Shown here: positions 12,437 to 23,640 of the stretch, piece after piece
Layout: every line of letters starts with the position of its first letter
How positions within the stretch are numbered: position 1 is the first letter of the stretch
Assembly (NCBI GenBank): GCA_021229015.1
Contig: CM037777.1
Location: 22,504,110-22,568,109 of the forward strand
Length of the DNA: 64,000 bases
DNA from: Solen grandis
Lineage: Eukaryota; Mollusca; Bivalvia; Adapedonta; Solenidae
Direction: 5' to 3'
Translations under genes and position numbers: made by a program
The notes under the pieces: model-generated
Database searches by the model: none
What the model saw: the letters and a program-made list of their open reading frames with translations, nothing else
What the model was told of the DNA's origin: nothing

Positions 12437-13669
12437 AATAACCTATACATGGTCTTGACATTTTTCAACACTCGTTAAACAAAAATTACCATCCTGACTT
12501 TATTCAGTATTCAGAATTAATAGTATTGAAATTTACAAATACAAAGATGAATAAAAACTTCCATATATCATTTCATTTTGTGCCAACTTAGGTATTATTG
12601 TATTCTATCAGGGAAATAAAATCTATATTGTTCACTGATATAATCCATCTGTGAGTGATATAGGTCTGCAGGACTACTTTTTAACTTAAAGGGAGATATT
12701 AAGGTATATATGTATACGAATATATCATTTTTCACCCAAATTTTTTCATTTAGCATAATTAATATACTTTTGTTTGATGATAAATCATGTGATAAATCAT
12801 CATCATCGGTGATAAATCATGATAATTTGTTTATCCCTTTCACAAAATTGGCTTATGAGGCATAAAGCGCTCCAAATAAACCAAACTATTATCGTGGCCT
12901 TCAAGGGAATTAAACATTTCTAATTGATTATCACATACTGTGTTAAATCAGTGATAGTTTAATTCTGATTACATTTTTATGTACACTATATACATGCTCC
13001 TCTGAAATTTAAGCTCCTCCCTCAACATAATTGTCCTTCTACACAACTTCCGTCTGATAGAGATCACCCTAAAAATCGCTTGAAAATCCGCTTCCAGCCC
13101 CTTTCGTCAAACATCTCTTATAGTCTTAGAATAAAATATTTAGCATGAATAGTTGTAAAGCGACTACCGTTTATAGCTATTTATGTTATATTCATTCATG
13201 TCATATTCATGTCATATAACCTTCATGCAATTCAAGTCAAGCTAAATGATATATTGAAACAACAATATCTCTGACTACGAAAATATATACATAGTTAAAA
13301 TTCAAATGTAATAACAGTGATGTTATTACCTCTATCAATTTACCATGTCACAACGACATAGCCAACAAGTCAATCTTAAACAGCAATGAATAATAATAAT
13401 AATGTTTCAATAAAAAAAACTAAACATTTATATAAGTATCTGAATTGGGTTGAATAAAAATGTTACTTATCTTTCCAATGAACTGAACTTAATACAATAT
13501 ATGTCGTTTTATGATACTTCTATTAAAATGAAATCGACAATCCATTTTGTTTCATCTTCATCTTCAACAAAGAATAACAAATCATGAATAATGTATATTA
13601 AACATACATGCATATCTATGAATAGAGGTTTACATTTATATCTCTGTAGAACGGTCATTTTTTATGCTG

Positions 13670-15170
13670 TTAATCCAGGAGTTTGAAGTTCTGTCAATAA
13701 ATAAGAATATTATAGTAAAAGATAAGCCCCGTAGATAGTAAAAGAACACAAGGAGTGCAACGCCTTTTCGCCACCCAACCCACGGTTGGGTGAATTATAC
13801 GATCGGAATATCGATTGGTAGCAATCTAGTGAGCCTACTCGATAGAATTTACCAAACTGCACTCAAAACAACCGTTAGTATTTTAAATCACGCCATAACA
13901 TTAATTCTAAAATTTTGCTCATTTTCCTGAATTGACAGTTTGTCGTCGAAGTCATTCGCTGACGTAACACATTTGCAGCTTCGGGGGTAAATATTTAAAT
14001 ATCTTGAATTTGTGATATTTTATTTGTGATGTTTTATTTTAGAATAACATTGTTTGTTCTATTGCATTATGTGTTTTATAAATTTACAGTTATGCTGATT
14101 TTAAACATTTCATATATATTGCTATTCTAATAATAAATAATTAATAATCGTAATAGTGAACTGTTACTAAGTCTCCCAAACGAAGTGGGGACTGACCCCT
14201 TGGTGATCCATGTGAACAGTATAGAAGAACCATTCAATCTACCTGATAATGAGGAACAAGAAAATATATGGTTTATGGGTGGGGATCTCAATGGTTTTTG
14301 AAATAAAGTTTAAAAGTAAAACTGACGGCGTGGGGTCAGACCCATATGTGACCAACAGGGACACTAAAGAAGTGCCATTCAACCTGTCTCATCATGAGAA
14401 ACATATGATTTATGGGAGGGGAACTTTTTTTGAGTTTTTGAGATATAAGGTCATAATAAATTGACCTGCCCCTGGGTGACCTCAGGGACACCAAAGTAGT
14501 ACTATTCAATTCTCTTCTCATTATGAGGAACCAAAAATGCATGATTCCGGGTTGAAAATTTGAAATATTCAACCAAAATACATTTTTATGCAAAAAAACA
14601 TCTTTGATGGGCTGGGGCCTGACCCGATGGGACCCCCATTTACAAAAATCAGGGAGGCACCACTACTTATAGGGGACTCTAAGTGTGAAGTTTCGTAAAG
14701 ATAGATCGAGCGGCCTCAAAGATAGAAAATTGCCGGCGGAAGAAAGAGGAAGAAGAAGAAGAAACGGAGTAAAAACGATAAGTCTCGAAACTTTGTTTGG
14801 GAGACTTAATAAAATGGAATTATAACTTGGGGAAAACCCATCAGGGGACGTTACTCTTACTTGCTTCGTATTCCCATTGAGCTTTGTGTGACGTCAGTGA
14901 ATGGCTCCGTGACTCCGTGGACATACAGTCAAATCAGAAAAAAATGAGCACAATTTGAGTTATTCATGCGTGAATTAAAATACAATTGATTGTTCTGGGT
15001 GCATTTTAGTATTCGTTTTTGAGTAGATTGCTATCACCCAGTATTCCTATCGTATAATTCACCCAAACGTGTGTTGAGTGGCGAAAGACGTTGCATTCCT
15101 TGTGTTTCTTTTTATTATGGACGGGGCTTATCTTTTACTTATTTATTGACAGAACATCTCCTGTAGTTAA
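13670..15170. mobile_element. Non-autonomous element with ~300-bp terminal inverted repeats
   Basis: About 13670-14000 is the inverted counterpart of about 14850-15170. The outer part shares GTTCTGTCAATAAATAAG and GATAAGCCCCGT. Farther in, both arms share the cacaagGaaTGCAACGnC stretch, TGGGTGAATTATACGAT and a GCTGACGTAACAC / CACTGACGTCACAC stretch. No transposase frame is present. Exact ends and target duplication could not be fixed by eye. A second TIR element (14168-14808) is nested between the arms. Confidence 0.75.
14168..14808. mobile_element. Nested short TIR element with internal subrepeats
   Basis: Both ends read TAAGTCTCCCAAAC(G/A)AAG as inverted repeats (one mismatch in 18). The interior holds three or four degenerate ~110-bp subrepeats, each with GGGTCAGACCC/GGGGACTGACCCC, a 'gggacaccaaag' step, 'cattcaa' and 'atgaggaac'. 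The open frames at 14249-14464 and 14593-14336 lie wholly in these subrepeats and are not genes. A GAAGAAGAAGAA tract lies near the right end. Confidence 0.72.
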
Positions 15171-15689
15171 TCTACCTTCACAAATTAATATATAAGTGCT
15201 GTCTTCCTAATCAGTTAAGCAAAGAAAGAAATACATATTTACACGAAAAGTACTTGTTTTCACCAAAAAAAAGCTCAAAATGAAGATGCTAGCGAATTGA
15301 AGGATTAATAAGTCGTATTTAGGTTACTGACAGTGCAATAGAATTATAAAGAATGTGTGTCAATAGCATTTAAAAAAAGTGTTTGTCAATAACATTATAA
15401 TAATGTAAGTATATCAATAACATTTAAATAATGTCTTACAAAAAATATTATTATTTGTGCAAAAAGTATCAACAAATATCCATTATTAAATACATCCTCT
15501 CGTTTTTTAAATTTTCCTTTTTCAAAACAATCTGTAATATTATCAATAAAGGTACAGATACATTGTGCTAATATATGCTAATATGTATCAACATATTTCT
15601 TTTTCCGTAAAAGAAGAAGAATAGTTGTTTTGTATAATATATTCAAATTCCGGTGTATACACAAGAAAACAAAATCGAATTGGTTGATC

Positions 15690-16440
15690 TTCTAAGGCTA
15701 ATAGTCTTTTTTCCCCACAAAATAGCTTTCACGTAGGTGTCACATATACAGTTTAACCCAATCAACCGAATGCTTGTAAGGCGTCGTAACCTTCACTCCG
15801 AACTTGTGGTGTAAGTGAAAACTTTGACCATATCAAACTCATAGACGGGACTCTAATTTATTACTTTGATCATCTATCATTGATACGATATGCGTCCGTT
15901 CATCTGCACAAAAGTACAACCCGATACTCCAATCCGGTATCAACAATGATCCAAGGGTTAAGACCCGTGTAATAAAGTATACATTATTATCAAGAATAGC
16001 CAGGTATCCAGCAATTCACCAAAATATATATGTACATTTGTATCTATACTGAATGAGAAAAGAAACGCTGAGTATACTTTTTGTGTCGGTTAAATATATT
16101 ATAAATGACGGTATTAAATCATATTGACAATGGTATATTAAACACCGTATATGCTTCAAGAGATTAAATGTATCCAAAATGTGCTGATATTGTTAAACAG
16201 ACAAACAAAGTCAGTCTTACAGCTCGGTACTGGGGTTAATATTTTACTTCTCTTACCCTGCGTTTCCTTTTACCTTTCATGATATCTATTATGCATTTTC
16301 AGCGAAGTCACTTAGATGACTATTATATAGATATTACACATTTGTGGATATAAAATCCCTAATGATAACTATGTACACAATGGGGGTATATCAGTACTGT
16401 TTTGTTTTGCAATTATGCGCAGTGATTAAATACATCAAAT
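15690..16440. repeat. Old tandem segmental duplication, copy 1
   Basis: It aligns collinearly with about 16970-17640. Shared landmarks in order are: AAGGCTnATAG, ATAGCTTTCAnGTAG, GACTTGTGG-like, TTGACCATAT, GACTCTAAT, ATCTATCATTGATAC, and TGTACACAATGGGG. Divergence is high, and no gene is seen in either copy. Confidence 0.65.
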
Positions 16441-16448
16441 GAATAAAC

Positions 16449-16860
16449 AAGAGGGCCAAGATGACACTGTGTCGCTCACCTGTGTAAGATTGCTGTGTTA
16501 GGCATGATGACAAAAAATTGGCATCTAATGTGTTTTTCTACCATTTGACTAAGTGACCTAGATTTTGATCCTACCTGAATTTGCAATCAACTAGGAATTC
16601 ATGCAGTCACCATTCTTATCAAGTTTAATGAAGACTGGGACAAAAATGTAGGCCTCTAAAGTGTTCACAAGATTTTTAAAAAAATTGCCCTGGTGACCTA
16701 CTTTTTAACCCCATGTGGCCCAGTTTTGAATTCCTCCGAGATTTGATGTAAACATTTTGACCAAGTTACATTATGGTTAGTCTATAAGTGTGAGCCTCTA
16801 GAGTGCCCACAAGGTTTTTAATTAACTATGTTGTTTGACATTCCTTATCCTTTTTTTTCA
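16449..16860 (-). repeat. Dispersed bivalve-type repeat between the tandem copies
   Basis: It begins AACAAGAGGGCCAAGATGAC and has CGCTCACCTG, the reverse complement of the end of the repeat at 38028-38598 (GGTGAGCGATTCAGGGCC...CCCTCTT). The interior has decayed ~130-bp modules with 'gtgacc', 'caagtttaatgaa' and 'ggcctctaaagtgttcacaag'. Confidence 0.7.
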
Positions 16861-16969
16861 ATCGGGGGGGTGAGGAAATGGATGTAGACAAAATCACTAA
16901 TTTCTGAAGATGGCAATGTTTGTTTTTGTATTCAATATTTGGTGTATGATATTATAAAAATTACGAATT

Positions 16970-17640
16970 GGATTGTTTTAAGGCTCATAAGTTCATTTTC
17001 ACAATAGCTTTCATGTAGACAAATTCCGTGAACAAAAGTGTTCTAAGGATTGACCTGAACTGACTTGTGGCTAGAAATGTTGACCATATTTCATTAATAT
17101 ATTGACTCTAATTCTAGTTTGATATCTATCATTGATACAACATGTTTGACGTTTCCTATGCATAAAAGAAACAACATCCCAACCGGTTCATAAGATTCAG
17201 GGTAAGAGTGCCTTAAGATGTAACATTATTATATATTACAGGTGACGGCATTACTAGGTTTTGAACATCGTACTATTCAAATATGCTAAGAATTGAGAAA
17301 CAGTTCGGTTAATGTATGTAAATGGGTAAAAATCTTGGACTAATGGTATTAAACCATTTCTCAAGATTTGACAAATGTTACTTCTTATAATCCCTATCAT
17401 TTTACAACAAGCAGTCAGATTCTTGTACAATCCTGGAAATTTAATATTTATTCTTTACTAGATTTCCTTTTCTTTAGGATTTTTATGTTTTACTAGTGGA
17501 AGTTTCACCTTGAGTCCTATTTAAATTTCATTTGGATATCAAGAAAATCTATGATAATTTGTACACAATGGGGACATATACTGTGCTTTTGTTTCAAATA
17601 TTGTGCAGGATCTAAATAGACAATGAAAAAATAAAAGTCC
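16970..17640. repeat. Old tandem segmental duplication, copy 2
   Basis: Counterpart of 15690-16440 in the same orientation, with the 16449-16860 repeat between them. No open frame of interest. Confidence 0.62.
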
Positions 17641-18949
17641 ATCCTGGACAGCTAAAACGAATCATGTTCATCTGAGTATAACAATGAAGATTGATTACGA
17701 ATATGGGGGATAAATGCGACTTAACTTTTAGCATTACGTTATTACATGCGCATTCTCATTGATACAGTAGTTGTTAAATTTACAACAATTTTTTAATTTC
17801 AAAACGATGATCTGCATAAATAGATTACCATTGTCAACATGTATCCGATTTATACAGTCTTTAATAACTATGACAAAGATTAGCTAATGCATAACCCAGA
17901 TCATAGTTCGAGGTCATAATGAAAATTGAACTTGTATTCAATCAATTTGAAATTAGTTTATCCTTTACGGGCAATAATACGCTTCTATTACACTATGGCA
18001 ATTTTGCCAAATTTTAGTCTATGTAATCAGAAGTTCAGAAGCGATTAAAGAATTTTCCTTTATATTGGGTTATTCAAATAAGCAACACGAGTATCGGGTA
18101 TTTGTACCGTTAAGTAATGTACGTGCAGCTTACAGATTATGTAAGCCCAAAATATCGAGTAGTACCCGATAACGATACAAAAAATATAATTTTCCTTTGA
18201 ATTTTAATTAAAATGCCATTTATATAATTTGTTCTCACTGTGAAAGAAGCATGAAAATATCTTTTCATAGAGTGAAAAAGATCAAAAGCAATCATGAATT
18301 CGGAAATTTTACATAAAATTCAAAACAATTATTTTACTACGAAGTATGTATTTCTACACTCCTTCCCGTAGTAAATACTAATAATCAATCAACGGTTATA
18401 AAAAAATTCAAATCGTTTGTCAATCATTTAAAATGACAGTTTTCTATACGCATTTGTGTAACCCTCCTCGATTCAGTTATAATTTCTGATTAAAATGGCT
18501 CAAAGTTTTTGGTAAATTTATATTTGTGACTTGAATTATACTTACTTATGATACAACATTGCGAATTCAGACACTCATTGTGTGAAGATCGTGATAGGGG
18601 ATATCGAAATTATGGAATCATTTGAAAAAGAAATATCATTTAAAGGTAACTGAAAACACGAGAAAAATGAATAAAAGGGGGAAAATGTTTTGAAAAATAA
18701 AATTAAATTAAAACAATTCTTATGACGTGTTTGGTAGCTGTGTTAATCCGGACACTATGTTTTGTTTACAATCACGCGTCTTCTATTTGTCTTTACTGCT
18801 GCGAAAAAACAAACCACCCTTTACTCTGTTTCTGTTTTATTTTTTGATTCGTCAACAATTTTATATGACAGCACACTGCTTTTAGTGTCAGATAAAATCT
18901 CGTAAACCGGTTTACATGTTTTTCAACACTTTCTTTCTTTTAAAGATAT
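17641..18949. other. Gene-free sequence 3' of the GTPase pseudogene
   Basis: AT-rich with no supported gene. A weak inverted pair, TATCGGGTA near 18093 and TACCCGATA near 18163, could form an imperfect hairpin. This strip would include the 3' UTR of the composite gene on the minus strand. Confidence 0.5.
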
Positions 18950-20077
18950 TTAATGCATGAATTCGTTGCTGGAAACCTGTTTTTGTTCATTTTTTTCACT
19001 TTCAATTAATACATCAATATAGCCATCAGTATCTAAAGATTCGGTCTTAACGCATCTCTTTCAGCTATTGTTGCATTTTTTAAGTTTTTCAATTTTTCAA
19101 AAATTTTTCTGATCTGCTGATATTTGCAAGTTTTTCTTGTACGTCTTTGTAGGAAACTTTTCTACTCGAAGATTATGCCAGTTTGAACTTGCTGTTTCCA
19201 GTTGCATTTGCTTGAGCACTGTGTACAGTTGCCGTCATTAACCCATTGCCCAGCAATATTTTTATCCTCATCTTTCGGAAATTCCACAATTCTTATGACA
19301 AGTAACATGACAATGCAAACAGTTTGTGACATACTGACCTTTAGGCAGGTCGTGTTTTACTTGACGCGTTTCCTCAACCTCGTATGTAAAATTTTCGTTT
19401 GCTTTTATATCTATTTCATGTTGTGCAATAATTCTGATTTCCAACCGCAATTCCTCAACTTTATGCAACCCAGACTCGACAGATGTCATAAGGTTCTCAA
19501 TAGTTAATTCAGCTTCTTTCCTTTCCCTTAATACTTCTTTTGTTAGTCCTAAACTTTTTGTTTCTAGTTTATTCAAATGACGGAAAAAATTCTCAAAGCT
19601 TTCTAAACCCATATTCCAAAATATTGGTGACATTGGCGTCATATTGCTGCCTTTATTTTCAGCAAACAGTCCAGAATTGTTAAATGCGAAATACAATTCA
19701 TGGGGTAACCCAGCCTCCTTCAAGGCCGACAAAACAGGAGGTCGTTTGCCATCTGCGAATGTTACAAACATGCAAATATTATTTTCAATGTCTTTTCCAA
19801 ATATGGACAGAATTGAGTCAAATACGTACTTTTGTGAGGGTGTAAGTCGTGCATCCGGGGCTTTTATAACAAAGCAAACAGCGTCAAGATAAACAATACC
19901 CGAGGAATCTCTAGCTGAAAATAAGTCCCTGATTTGTTCAACAATTACTTTATCTTGCTCTATACCTCTTGTATCACCAAAACCTGGGGTGTCTATAATA
20001 TTCAATGAGTAACTCAATCGACTACCAGGAACAGCTTTGATTGTATAGTTTGTTATCCACTTTGTTTGTGAGTTAGC
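18950..20077 (-). pseudogene. AIG1/GIMAP-like GTPase exon with C-terminal Cys-rich tail, frameshifted
   Basis: After a TTTCAG acceptor the exon opens in phase 0 and stays open to 19268. It carries the G3 motif DTPGFGDT followed by RGIEQDK, then APDARLTPSQKYVFDSIL and ITFADG-like FVTFADG, the hallmark core of invertebrate AIG1-type GTPases, then a charged helical segment and a zinc-binding-like tail (CLHCHVTCHKNC). Just after that the frame is lost. The neighbouring frame resumes with PKDEDKNIAGQWVNDGNC and CTQCSSKCNW, later frames give SYKDVQEKLANI, and a last frame ends EFMH-stop at 18950. At least three frame changes are needed. Such GTPases bind GTP and oligomerise on membranes, often in immune responses; activity here is unlikely. 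Confidence 0.8.
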
Positions 20078-20324
20078 CTGAAAGACAGAATGAAAACAAA
20101 CTCATGAAAATTTTACTGAATGTGCTAAAGTTTTATTTACTCATTGGTCATGCCGCACACCTCCTGTAAGCAATATTTGTTTATTTTTATAAATATTTAT
20201 TGAATTTTTATAAAAAAAAAAACATACTGCGATAGGTGAAGAATAATTAAAACATACTTGAACCCCATCTCTATAAATATTTAATATATATAATCACCTT
20301 TAGTACCGAGAAAAACGATATTAC

Positions 20325-20504
20325 CTGATTTTTTACAACTGCTTTTTCCTCCGCTCCAAATCTATCATTGAAAGTCTGTAAGGGTCTTCCCAAGTGACTC
20401 CAAAAACATAATTTGTCATAGCTTCTATGATGTACTTTTTCCTGACCCTGTGGCTCCAATTACCAATATTGTTTTCTCTCTAATGTCCGTTCTCAATAGT
20501 AGAC
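20325..20504 (-). pseudogene. AIG1 P-loop exon, two frameshifts
   Basis: The exon lies between a TTACAG acceptor and a CAG|GTAATA donor. It starts in phase 1 continuation (T|GT) and reads KTILVIGATGSGKST, a perfect Walker A motif. A base is then missing, so the frame hits TAG; the next frame gives IIEAMTNYVFGVTWEDPYRL, and a second loss moves to the frame giving EEKAVVKNQ, which splices in phase 0 to the next exon. The 180-nt length is 2 nt short of what its phases require, in agreement with two single-base losses. Confidence 0.78.
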
Positions 20505-21631
20505 CTGTAATATATAAAAATATGATTAAAATATAGTTTAATATGATTTTAATCAACGTCTGATAAAATAATATTTAGCAAAATCCGTTTCAGTATGAGC
20601 TAATGTAGTCGAGGGGTAACAAAGCTATGGGCGAACAATAATATATAATTAATTATCACAGGAATTTGAATTTACGGGACCAAGGTAAATTTAGAGCTTA
20701 CCAATCTTTGGCATTGACCTTAATGACACGCTATCTGTTAATACACGACTTGAGAGACAATTATCATCTTTAGTAGTAAAGGTATTACATAGTTTACGCC
20801 CGGACACAAAAGTGGGAAAGACAGACGGATCCACGGTGTAAAGGATGATGTACACAGACACACTGTTATTTTATAGCCACCATCCACACAAAAAAGTAAA
20901 TTTAAAAGGGATTTAAGTCTGTGCTTACCTCAATACATTTGCTTTGTTCTCAGACGTAACAGAATATGACAAAGTGACTCACTCTAGGTCGTACACCTTA
21001 GCACCATTAGCTCTAAAACATAGCTTTCATAAGGTAATTCTCTAACCACCTACGAATCGCATCTTCAATGGATCATTTTTGCTTTTTAATTGGCAATTTT
21101 GTCAAGGGACATGGAGTGATAATTTGCGTGAAAGGAAAATTAATCCGCAGTGATGACAGAAGGCTATTAGTTAATTGTTTATGCAAAATTAAAGTGTGAT
21201 CAATTCTTTAACGTCTTTAATTGATTCTCTATAGATAATATTACAATGTTTGAAACATAACCGCTTCCTGGGAGACAACTGAACAACATGTGTTTTCTAT
21301 TATCGTAGCAGGACATTAGTTGATATTTGTGCAAAATAAAATAAATTCTAATCACAGGTTTCAGAAAAGGAGAAGCTTTGATTTCTCTTTAAGGATTACA
21401 TAAATAAACCGACTGCTTTCACTAAACACTGAAGATAGCCAAGACGTAAATATATGTCAAATAAAATTTACATCTGACTACAGAAATGATTTTTATATTA
21501 TTTTAGTTGCCATGACATCCAGCTTCCTATGTTTAAAGTTTATTTTACAACCGATGTGGTGAAATGTACTGAGAAATTGTTTTAAAGGTAAAATTGCTGA
21601 CGATAGAAGCAGTGTGATCACAATAGCTCAC

Positions 21632-22142
21632 ATTGAACACGCTCAGAAAAGGTAAGAGTTCGCATCATTTCTGTTCTCAGTGGAATATCAAATCGATCAA
21701 AAATAAACGAGATTACCATAGACAATCTTCTAGTTTTCGCTCGCTCATTTCGTGCCGCCCATACCTGGTCCATAGAGATCTTTTTGACAGGTATGGTGAC
21801 TTCCGGTAATTCAATTGGTTCTGAAGATTCTATAGCTGTTGAAGCAGCAGATTTTTCAGTACTTATCGAATCACTGCGTTCACTGTAAGGCCCCTCCACA
21901 TCACCTCTTGTCATTCGGATTTGAAATACGTACTTTGTATTCGAATTCAAAGCCTTTAAGATTACAGTGGACATGTTGGGTTGTTCTTCGTGATATTTCC
22001 ACTGTTCTGCTTCAACTTCATCTTTGACAATTTTATATCTTATTTGAAAATGATGATTTTCAAAAAGAAAGTCCGGTTCTTTCCAAGTAAGCGTGATGCT
22101 ATCTAACATAATTTTCGCCGCTTTTGGCTTCCCCGGCTGATG
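21632..22142 (-). pseudogene. Fibronectin type III exon of the composite gene
   Basis: From a TTATAG acceptor the exon opens in phase 0 and stays open throughout. Residues from about 3 to 95 form one FN3 domain: PGKPKA start, SITLTWKEP (the conserved Trp of strand B), FQIRYKI (strand C Tyr) and NTKYVFQIRM (strand F Tyr), followed by a linker and a segment RTEMMRTLTFSERVQ. The likely donor is GTGAGC at 21631-21626, giving phase 1, which matches the P-loop exon. This exon itself carries no lesion. FN3 domains are protein-interaction modules; in FN3-GIMAP proteins the partner is unknown. Confidence 0.75.
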
Positions 22143-22344
22143 CTATAATGGAATAAAACAAGAAATATCAAAATTATGCAATTATGTAAAAAAAAATGTC
22201 ATTACAACACATTTTGTGCACTAATCCTTATATCTTAGGATGTCATGGTATTTACACTTACCTATAACAAAATATGCATCCAAGGTGGTGCCTGCAGGTT
22301 TTTTTTAATTAATTTTAAAAAAACCAATTATAAAAAGCATGTCG

Positions 22345-23200
22345 TATGAGAAATTCAAATGGCTTATAATTCGAAACTGTTTTATTGATTTTCTACATCA
22401 AAATGTAACTTATATAAGGCCGAACATATTTCAATGAACGACATAATTTCATTTGCCGTATACCTAGATTAACAAATGACATATTACATGTCAGAGGTGC
22501 TTTAACTGCTTCACTTTATGTTTTGCGCTCCATTGGCTTACTTCATACAATTTCATTTTTAGTATGTTTGATATTTTTAGATTAATAGATATGATATGAG
22601 CAAACAGGTGCAAGTATAGCTTGCCCACTAAAGGGCATTGAATATTGTGTTTCCACAGTCAGTTTTAAAATTAAAGGACTAAGAGGTCTAATGTTGCGTT
22701 AAGCATAAACTAAAACAGTAAAAGAGAAAGTCAAGTGGCTTATAATTTTGAACTTTTTTTTATTTATTTTCAACATCAAACATATCTTGTGGCTAAATGA
22801 TTTATACCATTTTGCTGTGAGGGCCAAACAGATATCAATGAACGATAAAATTTTATTAGATTAACCAAGGCCATATTGCATGCTAGCAGTACGTGAACTG
22901 CTTTACTTCATGTATAGCGCGCCAGTGGCTTACGTCACTCAATCATAATATTTTCATTGTTATTTTTCCCGCAGAATTTTCGTCTATTGTGTACCGTGAC
23001 AACTACTATAATAAAATGATAGACAGATCATATAAAGAAAATCATCGTGCATTTTATTCATGTTAGATATGTAAAAATAAATTGGCAAAGCTCGTCATGC
23101 AAGCACATTTATCCATTGTAAATGTGTAACGATGGTACGGACAAAAAGGTGCACGTAACGCTTGTCCGACAGATGGCATTGAAGTTACGATATGCTGCGT
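22345..23200. repeat. Old tandem duplication, ~380-bp unit
   Basis: 22345-22660 and about 22725-23200 share the same order of landmarks: TGGCTTATAATT, 'ttcaacatcaaa', 'atcaatgaacga', 'agattaac', 'ACTGCTT(C/T)ACTT', 'GGCTTAC', then 'aggtgca-gtatagCTTGcCC' and 'GGCATTGAA'. Copies are strongly diverged and non-coding. Confidence 0.65.
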
Positions 23201-23512
23201 TGTAAACAAAACAACAACAAAAATCATTAACACTGATTCCTACTCTTTTCTTATAATAAGCTCATATGTCATGCATTATGTTGTTTACCACGTATACTCA
23301 CGATTAAGGTACGCTTTAGAAATAGGCAACTCCAAGGTTGCTAAGCACTTAAACTTGTCATTTGTGAAAATTTGATTTTGACAAATTCAATTACTTAATA
23401 TCAAAAAGTAAAAATTTTTAAAATAATTTTTTTTTTACAAATAATACTTTTAAGGGAATAGAATGTTTCTTGTTTGGGGTGGTAAACATAACTAAGATTA
23501 ATATGTCAACAT

Positions 23513-23640
23513 CTGTTATAGCTGTGCTTGTGCACGGGAGCTATACCAGTACCATTTTTTACATGTCGTGGCCGGAGATTGAACCCACGACTCCCGATTC
23601 CGGGCGGACACTCTAGCCACTCGGCCACCGTGACCGGTAA
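23513..23640 (-). mobile_element. tRNA-derived SINE (head and start of body)
   Basis: On the minus strand a tRNA-like head carries box A TGGCCGAGTGG (23627-23617) and box B GGTTCAATC (23586-23578). The acceptor ends pair only partly, so this is a SINE head and not a functional tRNA. The adjoining body contains GGTACTGGTATAGCTCCC, also found in the SINE near 62080. V-SINE families are known across molluscs. Confidence 0.68.

Larger units (their letters stand above)
10113..13669. other. Gene-free AT-rich spacer sequence
   Basis: No coding region is supported; the longest open frames are about 70-75 codons with no family resemblance. It contains a compound microsatellite (11594-11718) and a 61-bp tandem repeat (12192-12436). 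Confidence 0.55.

Noticed and set aside
14249..14593. Overlapping open frames on both strands
   Set aside because: They sit inside subrepeats of a small TIR element; no coding family.
23560..23638. A functional tRNA gene on the minus strand
   Set aside because: Boxes A and B are good, but the acceptor stem pairs only partly and the tRNA-like part continues into a SINE body shared with 62080.
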